Shown here: piece after piece, positions 8,315-15,572 of the stretch | Layout of the letters: each line of letters starts with the position of its first letter | Position numbering within the stretch: the first letter of the stretch is position 1 | NCBI GenBank assembly: GCA_020634555.1 | Contig: JACKBK010000050.1 | Coordinates: 1-18,458, forward strand | From: Caldilineae bacterium | Lineage (GTDB): Bacteria > Chloroflexota > Anaerolineae > JAAEKA01 | Direction of reading: 5' to 3' | DNA: 18,458 nt | Program-made: the position numbers and the translations under genes | The notes under the pieces: model-generated | What the model was told of the DNA's origin: nothing | The model's input: the letters and a program-made list of their open reading frames with translations, nothing else | Database searches by the model: none

Positions 8315-8333
8315 GGCAGGACGATCTCCTGCC
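8315..8333 (-). terminator. Hairpin just downstream of the quinoprotein gene
   Basis: GGCAGGA (8315-8321) and TCCTGCC (8327-8333) pair over 7 bp with a 5-nt loop, starting 13 nt after the stop codon of the gene ending at 8346. There is no U-tract. It is homologous to the hairpin at 9-27: the fourth pair is A-T here and G-C there, a compensatory change that keeps the stem. Confidence 0.55.
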
Positions 8334-8345
8334 TGTCAGGTTATG

Positions 8346-11300
8346 TTAGCGAACGGTGTTACGGCGCAGGCCGTAGGCCGCTGCCAGCGCCAGCCCGGCG
8401 GCCACGACCACCAGCCAGAGCAGGTTGGTCGTGTCGCTGCCAGCCACGACGTTGGACAAGCTGACCGCGGTCGGCGCTCCGGCCAGCGCGCTGACCGGCC
8501 CGTGCATCGCCGTGTTGCCGTCCACTTCCAGCGCTTCCAGCCAGTACCAGTAGGTGACGCCGGCCTGCACGCCCCGGTCAGCGAAGGAGTAGCTGGCGCC
8601 CTGGGCGCTGCCCGGTGCGGCGCTGGCAATGAACGCCAACATTTCATCCGGGCCAGCTTCGCCGGTCCCGCGGTAGAGATTGAAACCGGTGTTGTCGATC
8701 TCCGACACGGTTTCCCAACTTACGGCGATGTGGTCGCCGACGCCGGCTGCCTGGAAAGACGCCAGCGTCACCGCCAGCGGCGTGTTGGTAACCGTGAAGT
8801 TGATCGTCTGTGCTGGCGTCCCCAGTCCGCCGCCGTCGGCCTGGGAAAACGCCCGGGCCGACAGCGTGTGCGGGCCGGTAGCCGGAGTCCACTCCAGTGG
8901 CCCGCCCAAGAACTCGTATGGCGCGCTGTTGTCGGTGGTTGGGCTGCCGTCGTAAGTAAACACCACGCTGCCGGTCAACGCCGGCGCGATATTGGCCCGG
9001 ATTTTCAGATTCGGCGGGAGCAAGGTCAGCTCCAGGTTGTCGCCGTCGTGGAGCGTACCTAAGATCTGGTTGGTATCTCCGTTCACCAGCGAGAAGCTGT
9101 TCACAACGCCGCACTCCAGCGCCCAGTTGACCGCCGCGTCGAAGAGCGACCAGCCGTTGCCGGTAAAGTTCGCGGTTCCGATCAGGAAGCCAACCCGCCG
9201 GGCCGGCGCGTTCAGGGTCGTCATAGCCGCGCCAGTGTCGTAGCCAAAGATCGCCGCCTTGGTGTTGTCACCGGACAGCGTGGCGGCCTGAATTGCGCTC
9301 GCCGTTGGCGCGCCCCACGAGAAGATGGCGGCCGGATCGCTGGCCGTGATCGGACCCGACAGCCCGGCGGTCAGCGGATGTTGGCCGCCCGCAACGGTTA
9401 CCACCTGCTGCGCTGTTTGGATACCATGACCGGTCGCGCCGTCCAGAGTCATTCGCAGTTCGTCGTAGAGCGAATCTTCCCAGGTGATGACCGCCACGGG
9501 AGCGCTGGTGAACTTGAAGCCGATGTTGGTGGAGGTTACAGAACTGGAGATGATCACCAACTGCCGGCCGTTGGCGTCGCTGGTTTGCACGAAGTTGTCA
9601 TCCTGAACGGTGACTGTGTAGCCAAGCCCGCGCAGATGGTTGACCACTGCCAGGTCATCGACTGCCAGCGAGGGTTCCAGCGTGGCAGCGACGAACAGGA
9701 TAGACTGGGTGTAGCAGGCAGCCGCTACCGGAGCGGGCGGTGCAGAGCCGTCGTCCAGCGTCGCATCGCTGAAATACATCGGCGCCTGCCAGCCGTTGTC
9801 CTGCACGCCAAACCAGGTGAACTTGGCATCGCGCGCGCCGCCATCGTCGTCATCGTTGACGTGGATGTCGAAGCCGAAGGTGTAGTCGTCCACCGGCTGC
9901 ACGTCGATCTCGTCCAACGGCACCAGCACCTCCAGCACATAGCCGTCGCCCGTGCCGACCATGCTGAACTGCGCGCCCGGCGGCACCGGCGCCGAGTTGG
10001 CGCCGCGAATGATCGACGGATCGTTCCAGCGAAAGCCCAGCTCGAAGTCGTTGACGCCGTCGTAGCTGCTGCCGCGGCTGTGGTCGCCGTCGATCATGAT
10101 CTCGACGATGTCGTCGTCGTACCAGTTCGGGCCGTCCTGGATCAGCGTATCGTCGCGTACCGTCACCAGGAAGTAGAGGTTGTCGTCGTCGTAAAGCGCG
10201 CGCCAGGTGGCCCACAGGTCGCTCTGGAAGAGAACGCCGGTCCCGATCACCAGGTTGTTGTTCATGGTGTACTCGGTGGCGCCGTCCCAGGCCGCGTCGA
10301 TCACGCCGTCAATGGCCGGCGCGCTGAGCGTCTTGCTGACGACCGCGGTGGTCGGCCGCGGCTCTGAACCGGCGATACGGCTGACTGTGCCGCTGCTCAG
10401 GCTGGCCACATATAGCTCGCCCAGCACGTCCTCACCGAAAGTCGAGGGGCTGGCGATGGAACCGGTCGGCAGGACGGTGGTCTCGGCCAGGTTGTCCGGA
10501 GAGCCGGTCAGCGTACGAATCGAGGGCCGGCAGTAGTCGCTGAAGAAGTAGGCGCCGGGCAGGTCGAGGTATTGCGTGCCGCGGTAGACGAACCCGCCGG
10601 TGATCGAACAGTCGCTGGTCGAGTGCGACAACTCGTACGCTGGTTCGTCGTAGGCGCTGGCCGGCTGGCAGAGCGTGTAGTCATAGAAATTGTAGTATTC
10701 GCTGGCGGCGTGCGTGCCCTCGCGGCAGGACCAGCCGTAGTTCAGGCCACCTACGGTGCCGGCCGCGAAGCGATTCACCTCCTCCCACTCGCTCTGGCCC
10801 ACATCGGCGATCCAGCCGGAGCCGTCGGCGCGGTCGAAGCTAAAACGCCACGGATTGCGCACACCAAAGGCCCAGATCTCGTCGCAGCCGTTACCGGCGC
10901 CGTTGGTGAAGGCGTTGCCGGGCGGAATGCTGTAGTTCGTTCCGCCGGCGATGTTGCAGTCCGGGCCGGTATCGACCCCGGCCGGCGTGTCCACGTCGAT
11001 GCGCAGGATCTTGCCCAGCAGGTCGTCCGGACCCTGGCTGAACATCATCGGCGGCACCTGGCCGACGCTGGCCCAGTAGGAGCCGCCGCCGTCGCCCGAT
11101 GCGATGTACAGGTAGCCATCCTCGCCGAAGTGCATGTCGCCGGCGTTGTGGTTGCCAAAAGGCTGCTCGAACTCCATCAGTACCAGCTCGCTGGCGGGAT
11201 TAGCCAGGTTCGCGTTGCCGCTGTTGCGGGTGAAGCGCGAGATGCGCGTGCGGTCGTTGTTGGTTCCCGGCGGATCGTAGGTGTAGTAAACGTAGAAGTA

Positions 11301-12095
11301 GCCGTTGTTGACGTAGTTGGGATGGAAGGCCAGCCCCAGCAGCCCTTGCTCGCCATCGCTGGAGTCGACCTGGGACGTGATGTCCAGGAACGGCGTCGCC
11401 AGCAGCGATCCGGTGGCATCGATGATGCGGATGCGTCCGGCCCGTTCGACCACGAACAGCCGCTTGTCGAAGGCGTTGGTGATGACCACCGGCTGCGACA
11501 GCCCGCTGGCCACCTGCTGCAAGGTGATGGATGCGGGCGGCGGCACGGGGGTAGGCGTCGGGTTGGGACTGCCGTTCTGCACAACGATCGTCATCGATGT
11601 GTTGTTGACGCCGTCACCGGCGAGGTTGCCCTCCCCGTTGGTCGAGTTGCCGGCCGCGTACATGGTAACCGGGCCGTTGCTGTCCGGCGCGGTCCAGTCG
11701 AAGGTGAACTGGACCTGCCCACCGCTGAAGAACTTGGGATTGTTATGCGTAATCTCGCCTGCCAACACCTCGGTTTCGGCGTCCACTGAGCTGAACGTGC
11801 CAAGGAAACCGGTGGTTGATGCGTTGAAACCGCCGGTCACGCCTGGCCCACCGGCCACGGTCACGACGTAGCTGTGAGTACTGCCGGCATCAACGATCGC
11901 CGGTCCGGCAATATCAACGACAGGGGTGGCTGCGCCTGCTGAGTGGCAGGCTGTACAGGTCTGCCCGGCATTGGTTGCCGGATTGCCGGAGAACCCAACG
12001 CGGCCGCCTGCACTCGCGCTCGCGATTCTGGACATGGCGCCTGCAACGACAACAAACAACACCGCAATCAAGACCGGCCATTTCAAAGCTCGCAT
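8346..12095 (-). CDS. Secreted mosaic glucose/sorbosone-dehydrogenase-like quinoprotein
   Basis: 1249 residues. A signal peptide (1-28) is followed by a choice-of-anchor V/Reeler-like domain (about 32-172) with a haem-type CTACH motif at 47-51. A short P/T linker leads to a six-bladed propeller of the glucose/sorbosone dehydrogenase (HHIP-like) family (about 190-575), with GNHNAGDMHFGEDGYLYIAS around H316 and RNPWRFSFD at 413-421; in characterised soluble glucose dehydrogenases the equivalent His and Arg/Asn sit at the PQQ site. Then come a CBM9-like domain (584-782), a Rossmann-like module (794-995), an Ig-like domain (998-1105), a FN3-like tail with WETVSEIDNTGFNLYR, a membrane segment (1224-1242) and an RR-containing end. 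GGAGG lies 4 nt before the ATG. The protein is probably displayed on the cell surface, oxidising a sugar or sugar-like alcohol with PQQ. Substrate, PQQ use and haem attachment are inferred. Confidence 0.88.
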   Translation of the reverse strand: MRALKWPVLIAVLFVVVAGAMSRIASASAGGRVGFSGNPATNAGQTCTACHSAGAATPVVDIAGPAIVDAGSTHSYVVTVAGGPGVTGGFNASTTGFLGTFSSVDAETEVLAGEITHNNPKFFSGGQVQFTFDWTAPDSNGPVTMYAAGNSTNGEGNLAGDGVNNTSMTIVVQNGSPNPTPTPVPPPASITLQQVASGLSQPVVITNAFDKRLFVVERAGRIRIIDATGSLLATPFLDITSQVDSSDGEQGLLGLAFHPNYVNNGYFYVYYTYDPPGTNNDRTRISRFTRNSGNANLANPASELVLMEFEQPFGNHNAGDMHFGEDGYLYIASGDGGGSYWASVGQVPPMMFSQGPDDLLGKILRIDVDTPAGVDTGPDCNIAGGTNYSIPPGNAFTNGAGNGCDEIWAFGVRNPWRFSFDRADGSGWIADVGQSEWEEVNRFAAGTVGGLNYGWSCREGTHAASEYYNFYDYTLCQPASAYDEPAYELSHSTSDCSITGGFVYRGTQYLDLPGAYFFSDYCRPSIRTLTGSPDNLAETTVLPTGSIASPSTFGEDVLGELYVASLSSGTVSRIAGSEPRPTTAVVSKTLSAPAIDGVIDAAWDGATEYTMNNNLVIGTGVLFQSDLWATWRALYDDDNLYFLVTVRDDTLIQDGPNWYDDDIVEIMIDGDHSRGSSYDGVNDFELGFRWNDPSIIRGANSAPVPPGAQFSMVGTGDGYVLEVLVPLDEIDVQPVDDYTFGFDIHVNDDDDGGARDAKFTWFGVQDNGWQAPMYFSDATLDDGSAPPAPVAAACYTQSILFVAATLEPSLAVDDLAVVNHLRGLGYTVTVQDDNFVQTSDANGRQLVIISSSVTSTNIGFKFTSAPVAVITWEDSLYDELRMTLDGATGHGIQTAQQVVTVAGGQHPLTAGLSGPITASDPAAIFSWGAPTASAIQAATLSGDNTKAAIFGYDTGAAMTTLNAPARRVGFLIGTANFTGNGWSLFDAAVNWALECGVVNSFSLVNGDTNQILGTLHDGDNLELTLLPPNLKIRANIAPALTGSVVFTYDGSPTTDNSAPYEFLGGPLEWTPATGPHTLSARAFSQADGGGLGTPAQTINFTVTNTPLAVTLASFQAAGVGDHIAVSWETVSEIDNTGFNLYRGTGEAGPDEMLAFIASAAPGSAQGASYSFADRGVQAGVTYWYWLEALEVDGNTAMHGPVSALAGAPTAVSLSNVVAGSDTTNLLWLVVVAAGLALAAAYGLRRNTVR
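9111..9716 (-). other. Rossmann-like module, copy in the quinoprotein
   Basis: Residues 794-995 (C794 to C995). Motifs: SILFVAATL, LGYTVTVQDD, QLVIISSSVTS, VITWEDSLYDEL, QHPLTAGLSG, APARRVGF, NGWSLFDAAVNWALEC. The only two cysteines are at the ends. The HPLxAGL motif recalls ThuA and other class I glutamine-amidotransferase-like folds, but no nucleophilic cysteine is present, so a binding role is more likely than catalysis. Confidence 0.7.
9750..10346 (-). other. CBM9-like domain, copy in the quinoprotein
   Basis: Residues 584-782 show the family 9 carbohydrate-binding pattern: IDGVIDAAWDGA, WRALYDDDNLYFLVTVRDD, WYDDDIVEIMIDGDHS, YVLEVLVPLDEI, HVNDDDDGGARDAKFTWFG. A paralogous copy with the same order of motifs lies in the gene at 15573-18458. 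In known members this fold binds glycans, often at reducing ends; the ligand here is unknown. Confidence 0.75.
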
Positions 12096-12099
12096 TTCT

Positions 12100-12104
12100 C
12101 CTCC
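12100..12104 (-). promoter_or_regulatory. Shine-Dalgarno site of the quinoprotein gene
   Basis: GGAGG on the minus strand, in TGGAGGAGAA directly before the ATG at 12093-12095, supports this start and the signal peptide that follows. Confidence 0.75.
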
Positions 12105-12165
12105 ACAGAAATCAATAAGGTTGTCTCGTCCAGAAACAGCGACAGAATAAAGTCAACGATTCGGG

Positions 12166-12193
12166 ATTATCGCACATAGACTGCGCAACACAA
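12166..12193 (-). promoter_or_regulatory. Possible promoter of the quinoprotein gene
   Basis: On the minus strand, TTGTGT (12188-12193) and GATAAT (12166-12171) are separated by 16 nt. GATAAT matches 5 of 6 positions of the -10 consensus; the -35 match is poor. The start codon would be about 70 nt downstream. This is a pattern match only, but it fits a gene that follows a strong hairpin. Confidence 0.3.
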
Positions 12194-12331
12194 AGTCCTC
12201 AACCGGCGTCGATGTAAACCGGCGGCTGCGCAGCCTTGATGTATAAGGTCCGTCTATTAATTGGTTACTGCTTTGACCGGGCTCCTGACCGGGCCAACAC
12301 CAGAAAGTTGTTTGTAGACGCGTCCTAAGAG

Positions 12332-12370
12332 GCGCAGTCGCCGGAGCCAAGTGATCTCCGGCGACTGCGC
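12332..12370. terminator. 15-bp perfect hairpin downstream of the DUF362 gene
   Basis: GCGCAGTCGCCGGAG (12332-12346) and its exact complement (12356-12370) flank a 9-nt loop. The hairpin starts 33 nt after the TGA stop (12404-12406) of the gene on the minus strand. No U-tract follows, but stem length and GC content suggest a strong transcription block or RNA 3'-end protector. Confidence 0.6.
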
Positions 12371-12372
12371 GT

Positions 12373-12410
12373 TGCCTGACCGACGAGGGGCTGACTCGGC
12401 GAATCAGGCA
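12373..12410. repeat. Weak inverted repeat over the DUF362 gene stop codon
   Basis: TGCCTGA (12373-12379) and TCAGGCA (12404-12410) are a perfect 7-bp inverted pair 24 nt apart, and the second arm includes the stop codon. It would compete or stack with the hairpin at 12332-12370. It may be incidental. Confidence 0.3.
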
Positions 12411-15400
12411 GGTCTACGGCGGACAATCAACGAAGCGCCCGCCAGGAGGAGAAGCGCTATCACCGGTGCAACGGGCCACACCACCGGCAGCGATGTTCCC
12501 TGGGCATCTGCCTGCATGTCCAGTATCGTAACGGCGGTTGGCGACTGGATCGACACCCGGACCGGGCCGATCAGTGTCGTGCTGCCACCCAGATCAACTG
12601 CTTCCAGCCAGTAGAACCACGTCTGACCGGCCTCCACGTCGCTGTCCTGGTAGCTGTACGATGCGCCCTGGGCACTGCCTGGCGCCTGGCTTGGTATGAA
12701 TGCCAGCAGTTGCTCTGGCGCGGCGTCTGTTGCGCCGCGGTAGAGGTTGAACCCGGCGTTGTCGATCTCCGACACAGTCTCCCAGGTCACCGACACATGG
12801 TCGCCGGCAGGAACTGCATCGAAGCTTGCCATCGCGACGGCCAGTGGTGTGTTGGTGACAGTGAAGTTGATCGTCAGCGGTTCACCGGCGGCTCCGCCGC
12901 CGCCAGCCGCCGAGAACGGCTGCGCGCTGATGGTGTGCGGCCCGACGCCGGGCGTCCATTCCAGCGGCGCGCCGTCGAACTGGTAAGGCGCGCTGTTGTC
13001 TATTGCAGGTGTTCCGTCGAACTGGAAGACAACGCTCCCAGTGACCGACGGATCGGTATTGGCCTGGAAGGCCAGATTTGTCGGCAACGTGGTCAGTTCC
13101 AGCGTGTCGCCGTTGCTGAGCGCACCAACCACCTCGCCAGTATCCGCGTTGACAACCGAGAAGCCACCACTAACCGAGCCGCACTCCAACGCCCATTTGA
13201 CGGCCGCATCGTACAACGCCCAGCCGTCGGCGGTGAAGTCGGCCCCGTAGCCATTGAAGAAGCCGACCCGCCGCGCCGGCGCTTTCATGCCGACCATGGT
13301 ATCGCCCGCTTCATAGCCGAAGATGGCGGCGCGGTCGGAGGAACCAACGATACGGGCGACAACTGCTGCCGATGAGGATGGCTTGCCCCACATGTAGGAC
13401 TGGGAAGTGCTTGTTGTCGTCGGTCCGGCTGACAGGCCGGCAGCTAACGGATGGCTCGCGTCAACGATGTTGACCTGCGTCTGGCTGGCCTGGTTTCCGT
13501 AGTCGGTGTTATTTGCGGTGCCCGTCATCTGCATGTCATCGAACAGCGCCGGCTCCCAGTTGATCACCGGAATCATCACGTCACGGAACTTGGTGTTGAT
13601 ATTGGTCGAATCGACCGAATCCGAGACGATGATCAGGTCCGCGCTGAGAGCATCGGCGGTGCTGGCCTGGGTTTGACTGCGCACGGTGATCCCGTAGCCG
13701 GCCGTAGCCAGGTGGTTGACCAGCGCCTGGTCCCGAGTCTCCAGGGGATTGGTGCTGCCAACGAAGAGAATGCTCTGCTGGCCGCATGTCTCAGCCTTCT
13801 GAACCTTGACCAACTCGATCCCATCGCCGGTTCCGAGGTTACGCGTGTACTGCTTGTCCACCGGGTTGTTCCAGTGCTCGTGGACGCCCATACTTTGCAG
13901 ACAGGTGCCGTCGCCCTCCGGGTCGTAGCAGGTGCCAGACCCTTGACCCGTGCCCGCCAGCGCCATCTCGTGCATGTAGTCCTGGACGCCCTCGTTGGCC
14001 AGCGCCAGTTCGGGCCACTGCTGGCTGAGGAAGTCAAACGCCACCGAGTCGATGGCGACCTGGTCCATGGACAGGAACAGGCTGGCCGGCCACTGGCCAT
14101 CGAACGGCGCCATGTCCCACTTGTAGGGCACACCGTTCCATCCCTTGCCGCCGTAGATGCCATCGATCATGTACAACAGCGTCTTGCCGCCCATCTGCTG
14201 GTGGCCGTTCAGGTCTACCAGCGGCCGATACTGGGCCATCAGCGCCCTGTTAACAAAGGCATTGGGATCCGTCTCCAGCGGCAGGCGCAGGTGGATATTG
14301 TAGTAGTTGTTCGTGGGTGGTTTGCGCTCGTCGGTGTTGCCGCCGCTGAGCGAACCGAAGTGGTTCTTGGCAGTGACGGTGATGCCGTTGCGCTCGTGGA
14401 CCTTGAGGACGGCGAAGTCGATCACGTACTTTGCGTCAGCGATGGGCTGCAAAATGTAATCCTGGCTCTTGCCGTTTGCTTCGCTGGTGCTCCAGTACAA
14501 CGGAATGGTGCTTCTGGCCGCCGCCGTGCGTCCCCGCGTGCCGCGCGCATCCATGTAGTGTACGTTAGGGAATGCACTGTGGACCGGGTTGTACAGTTCG
14601 TTAACCCACAAACCGGTCGAGTCGCCGATAGTGATGTCGGCTTGAGCGACGCCCGCAGCGTTCACCAGTTGATCCAGCAGGGCGATCATCAGTTGCGGCG
14701 ATTGGCCGATATAGGTCCAGCCGGTGGTCGACCCGCCGCCCAGGCAACTGATGTTCCAGTTGTAGTTGCTGTCGGCGCAGCCATCAGAGTAGGACGTAGT
14801 CAGGTTGATCTTGATGAATACCTTCTCACCGGCCTGGTAGGGTGCGCCCCCGTTGAAGTGACGAAAGATCGCGTCCCAGGCTGCGCTGCTGGTGCTGGCG
14901 CCGGCATAACCGGTCAGCGCCCACTCCATCATCTCGCTGGCCTTGGGCTGGCTGATCTGGTCATACCAGCGCTGGCCGGCTGTGGTGCTGGAACCGTTCC
15001 AAACGGTGACAGGAGGATCATAAGCCCAGGCAACGCGGCCCGGAGCCAGACCTTTGGCGACACCGATGGGATCGTTGGCCGGATGCGGCGTGTAGTCGAT
15101 GTGCTCGGGCGCCTGCCCGGCCTGTGCGCTTTGCGGCAACGTGGCAACCGCCCAGCCTACGCCGAGCAGTGCCACTACCAGCGCCAGCGCGCCGGTGACA
15201 TAGCGCGCCTGCTGGAACTTGCCGCGCGCGTGGCGGAAGGCCAGCGATGCACCGCCCATGCTGGCCAGCCAGAGCAGGAAGCCTGACGCCAGCGGCATAG
15301 CGACGCGCTGGCAGGGATAGGCCGCGCGAGCTGGCTTGGGTGCGACCCGCACCAGCACCCAGATCAACGCCAGGAATCCTACCAGGGGAAAGAAAACCTT

Positions 15401-15484
15401 ATGCCAGCCTTGCGGCTGGCGAACTGCAACGATCCGGCCCGTCTTTGGGCAAACCTTGAAAACCCGTCTCTTGATCTCGTTCAT
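12404..15484 (-). CDS. Membrane-anchored DUF362 protein with Rossmann-like, Ig-like and FN3-like modules
   Basis: 1026 residues. The N-terminus has three hydrophobic segments (about 29-48, 61-83, 97-117) with the YPCQRVAMPLASGFLLWL signature that I recall from other membrane DUF362 proteins. A DUF362 domain follows (about 215-505): GEKVFIKINL, ADITIGDSTGLW, KYVIDFAVLKVHERNGITV, AKNHFGSL, LYMIDGIYGGKGW, MDQVAIDSVAFDFL. No ferredoxin-type cysteine cluster is present. Next are the Rossmann-like module (567-768), an Ig-like domain (774-880), a FN3-like tail with WETVSEIDNAGFNLYRG, a final membrane segment (about 1000-1020) and VRRRPA. Start: ATG with GAAGGTG 4 nt upstream. The gene lies 88 bp after the gene at 15573 and is separated from it by a hairpin. 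The biochemical role of DUF362 is not well defined; the fusion to surface modules implies that the domain works outside the membrane. Confidence 0.88.
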   Translation of the reverse strand: MNEIKRRVFKVCPKTGRIVAVRQPQGWHKVFFPLVGFLALIWVLVRVAPKPARAAYPCQRVAMPLASGFLLWLASMGGASLAFRHARGKFQQARYVTGALALVVALLGVGWAVATLPQSAQAGQAPEHIDYTPHPANDPIGVAKGLAPGRVAWAYDPPVTVWNGSSTTAGQRWYDQISQPKASEMMEWALTGYAGASTSSAAWDAIFRHFNGGAPYQAGEKVFIKINLTTSYSDGCADSNYNWNISCLGGGSTTGWTYIGQSPQLMIALLDQLVNAAGVAQADITIGDSTGLWVNELYNPVHSAFPNVHYMDARGTRGRTAAARSTIPLYWSTSEANGKSQDYILQPIADAKYVIDFAVLKVHERNGITVTAKNHFGSLSGGNTDERKPPTNNYYNIHLRLPLETDPNAFVNRALMAQYRPLVDLNGHQQMGGKTLLYMIDGIYGGKGWNGVPYKWDMAPFDGQWPASLFLSMDQVAIDSVAFDFLSQQWPELALANEGVQDYMHEMALAGTGQGSGTCYDPEGDGTCLQSMGVHEHWNNPVDKQYTRNLGTGDGIELVKVQKAETCGQQSILFVGSTNPLETRDQALVNHLATAGYGITVRSQTQASTADALSADLIIVSDSVDSTNINTKFRDVMIPVINWEPALFDDMQMTGTANNTDYGNQASQTQVNIVDASHPLAAGLSAGPTTTSTSQSYMWGKPSSSAAVVARIVGSSDRAAIFGYEAGDTMVGMKAPARRVGFFNGYGADFTADGWALYDAAVKWALECGSVSGGFSVVNADTGEVVGALSNGDTLELTTLPTNLAFQANTDPSVTGSVVFQFDGTPAIDNSAPYQFDGAPLEWTPGVGPHTISAQPFSAAGGGGAAGEPLTINFTVTNTPLAVAMASFDAVPAGDHVSVTWETVSEIDNAGFNLYRGATDAAPEQLLAFIPSQAPGSAQGASYSYQDSDVEAGQTWFYWLEAVDLGGSTTLIGPVRVSIQSPTAVTILDMQADAQGTSLPVVWPVAPVIALLLLAGASLIVRRRPA
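13181..13786 (-). other. Rossmann-like module, copy in the DUF362 protein
   Basis: Residues 567-768 (C567 to C768), with SILFVGSTNPLETRDQALV, GYGITVRSQTQA, LIIVSDSVDSTNI, WEPALFDDMQMTG, HPLAAGLS, AAIFGYEAG, APARRVGFFNGYG and DGWALYDAAVKWALEC. Cysteines occur only at the two ends, exactly as far apart as in the quinoprotein copy (201 residues). Confidence 0.7.
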
Positions 15485-15488
15485 CGTT

Positions 15489-15495
15489 CACCTTC
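15489..15495 (-). promoter_or_regulatory. Shine-Dalgarno site of the DUF362 gene
   Basis: GAAGGTG on the minus strand lies 4 nt before the ATG at 15482-15484; the AGGTG part is complementary to the 16S rRNA tail. It supports this start, which keeps the basic MNEIKRRVFK before the first membrane segment. Confidence 0.65.
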
Positions 15496-15522
15496 AATGG
15501 CGAGTTGCGTCGCCAGGCGCAA

Positions 15523-15564
15523 GTTCGGCCCGGAAGGTCACACAGGATGCCTTCCGGGCCGAAC
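15523..15564. terminator. 15-bp perfect hairpin between the PT-linker gene and the DUF362 gene
   Basis: GTTCGGCCCGGAAGG (15523-15537) and its exact complement (15550-15564) flank a 12-nt loop. The hairpin lies 8 nt after the TAA stop (15573-15575) of the upstream gene and fills half of the 88-bp gap. No long U-tract follows. It probably separates the two transcripts or shields the 3' end of the first. Confidence 0.65.
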
Positions 15565-15572
15565 GTCTGTTG

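Larger units (their letters stand above)
7674..8345. other. 672-bp intergenic region between the quinoprotein and SdrD genes
   Basis: I see no convincing gene here; short open frames on the plus strand have no family features or ribosome-binding sites. The region is visibly less GC-rich than the coding DNA. It holds the 3' hairpin of the quinoprotein gene (8315-8333), a 142-bp nested inverted repeat (8158-8299), a stem-loop (8098-8119), a 12-bp palindrome (7776-7787) and the leader of the SdrD gene. No strong sigma-70-type promoter stands out ahead of 7673; TTGTTT with TTTATT at 17-nt spacing is only a weak candidate. Confidence 0.7.
12096..12403. other. 308-bp intergenic region between the DUF362 and quinoprotein genes
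   Basis: No gene is visible. It contains the 15-bp hairpin at 12332-12370, a 12-bp palindrome GGCTGCGCAGCC (12224-12235), an imperfect direct repeat of TGACCGGGC around 12270-12297, and the leader of the quinoprotein gene with a plausible promoter at 12166-12193. Confidence 0.65.

Noticed and set aside
7674..8345. Riboswitch or other structured leader RNA
   Set aside because: The strong pairings are explained by the MITE-like inverted repeat and 3' hairpins; no known riboswitch core was recognised near the SdrD start.
10572..11789. Plus-strand frame opposite the quinoprotein
   Set aside because: It lies wholly inside the well-supported dehydrogenase domain and has a low-complexity Val/Ala/Gly/Arg composition without family motifs.
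13451..15286. Long open frame on the plus strand opposite the DUF362 gene
   Set aside because: It is an antisense shadow caused by high GC and biased third positions; the real product with recognised motifs is on the minus strand.
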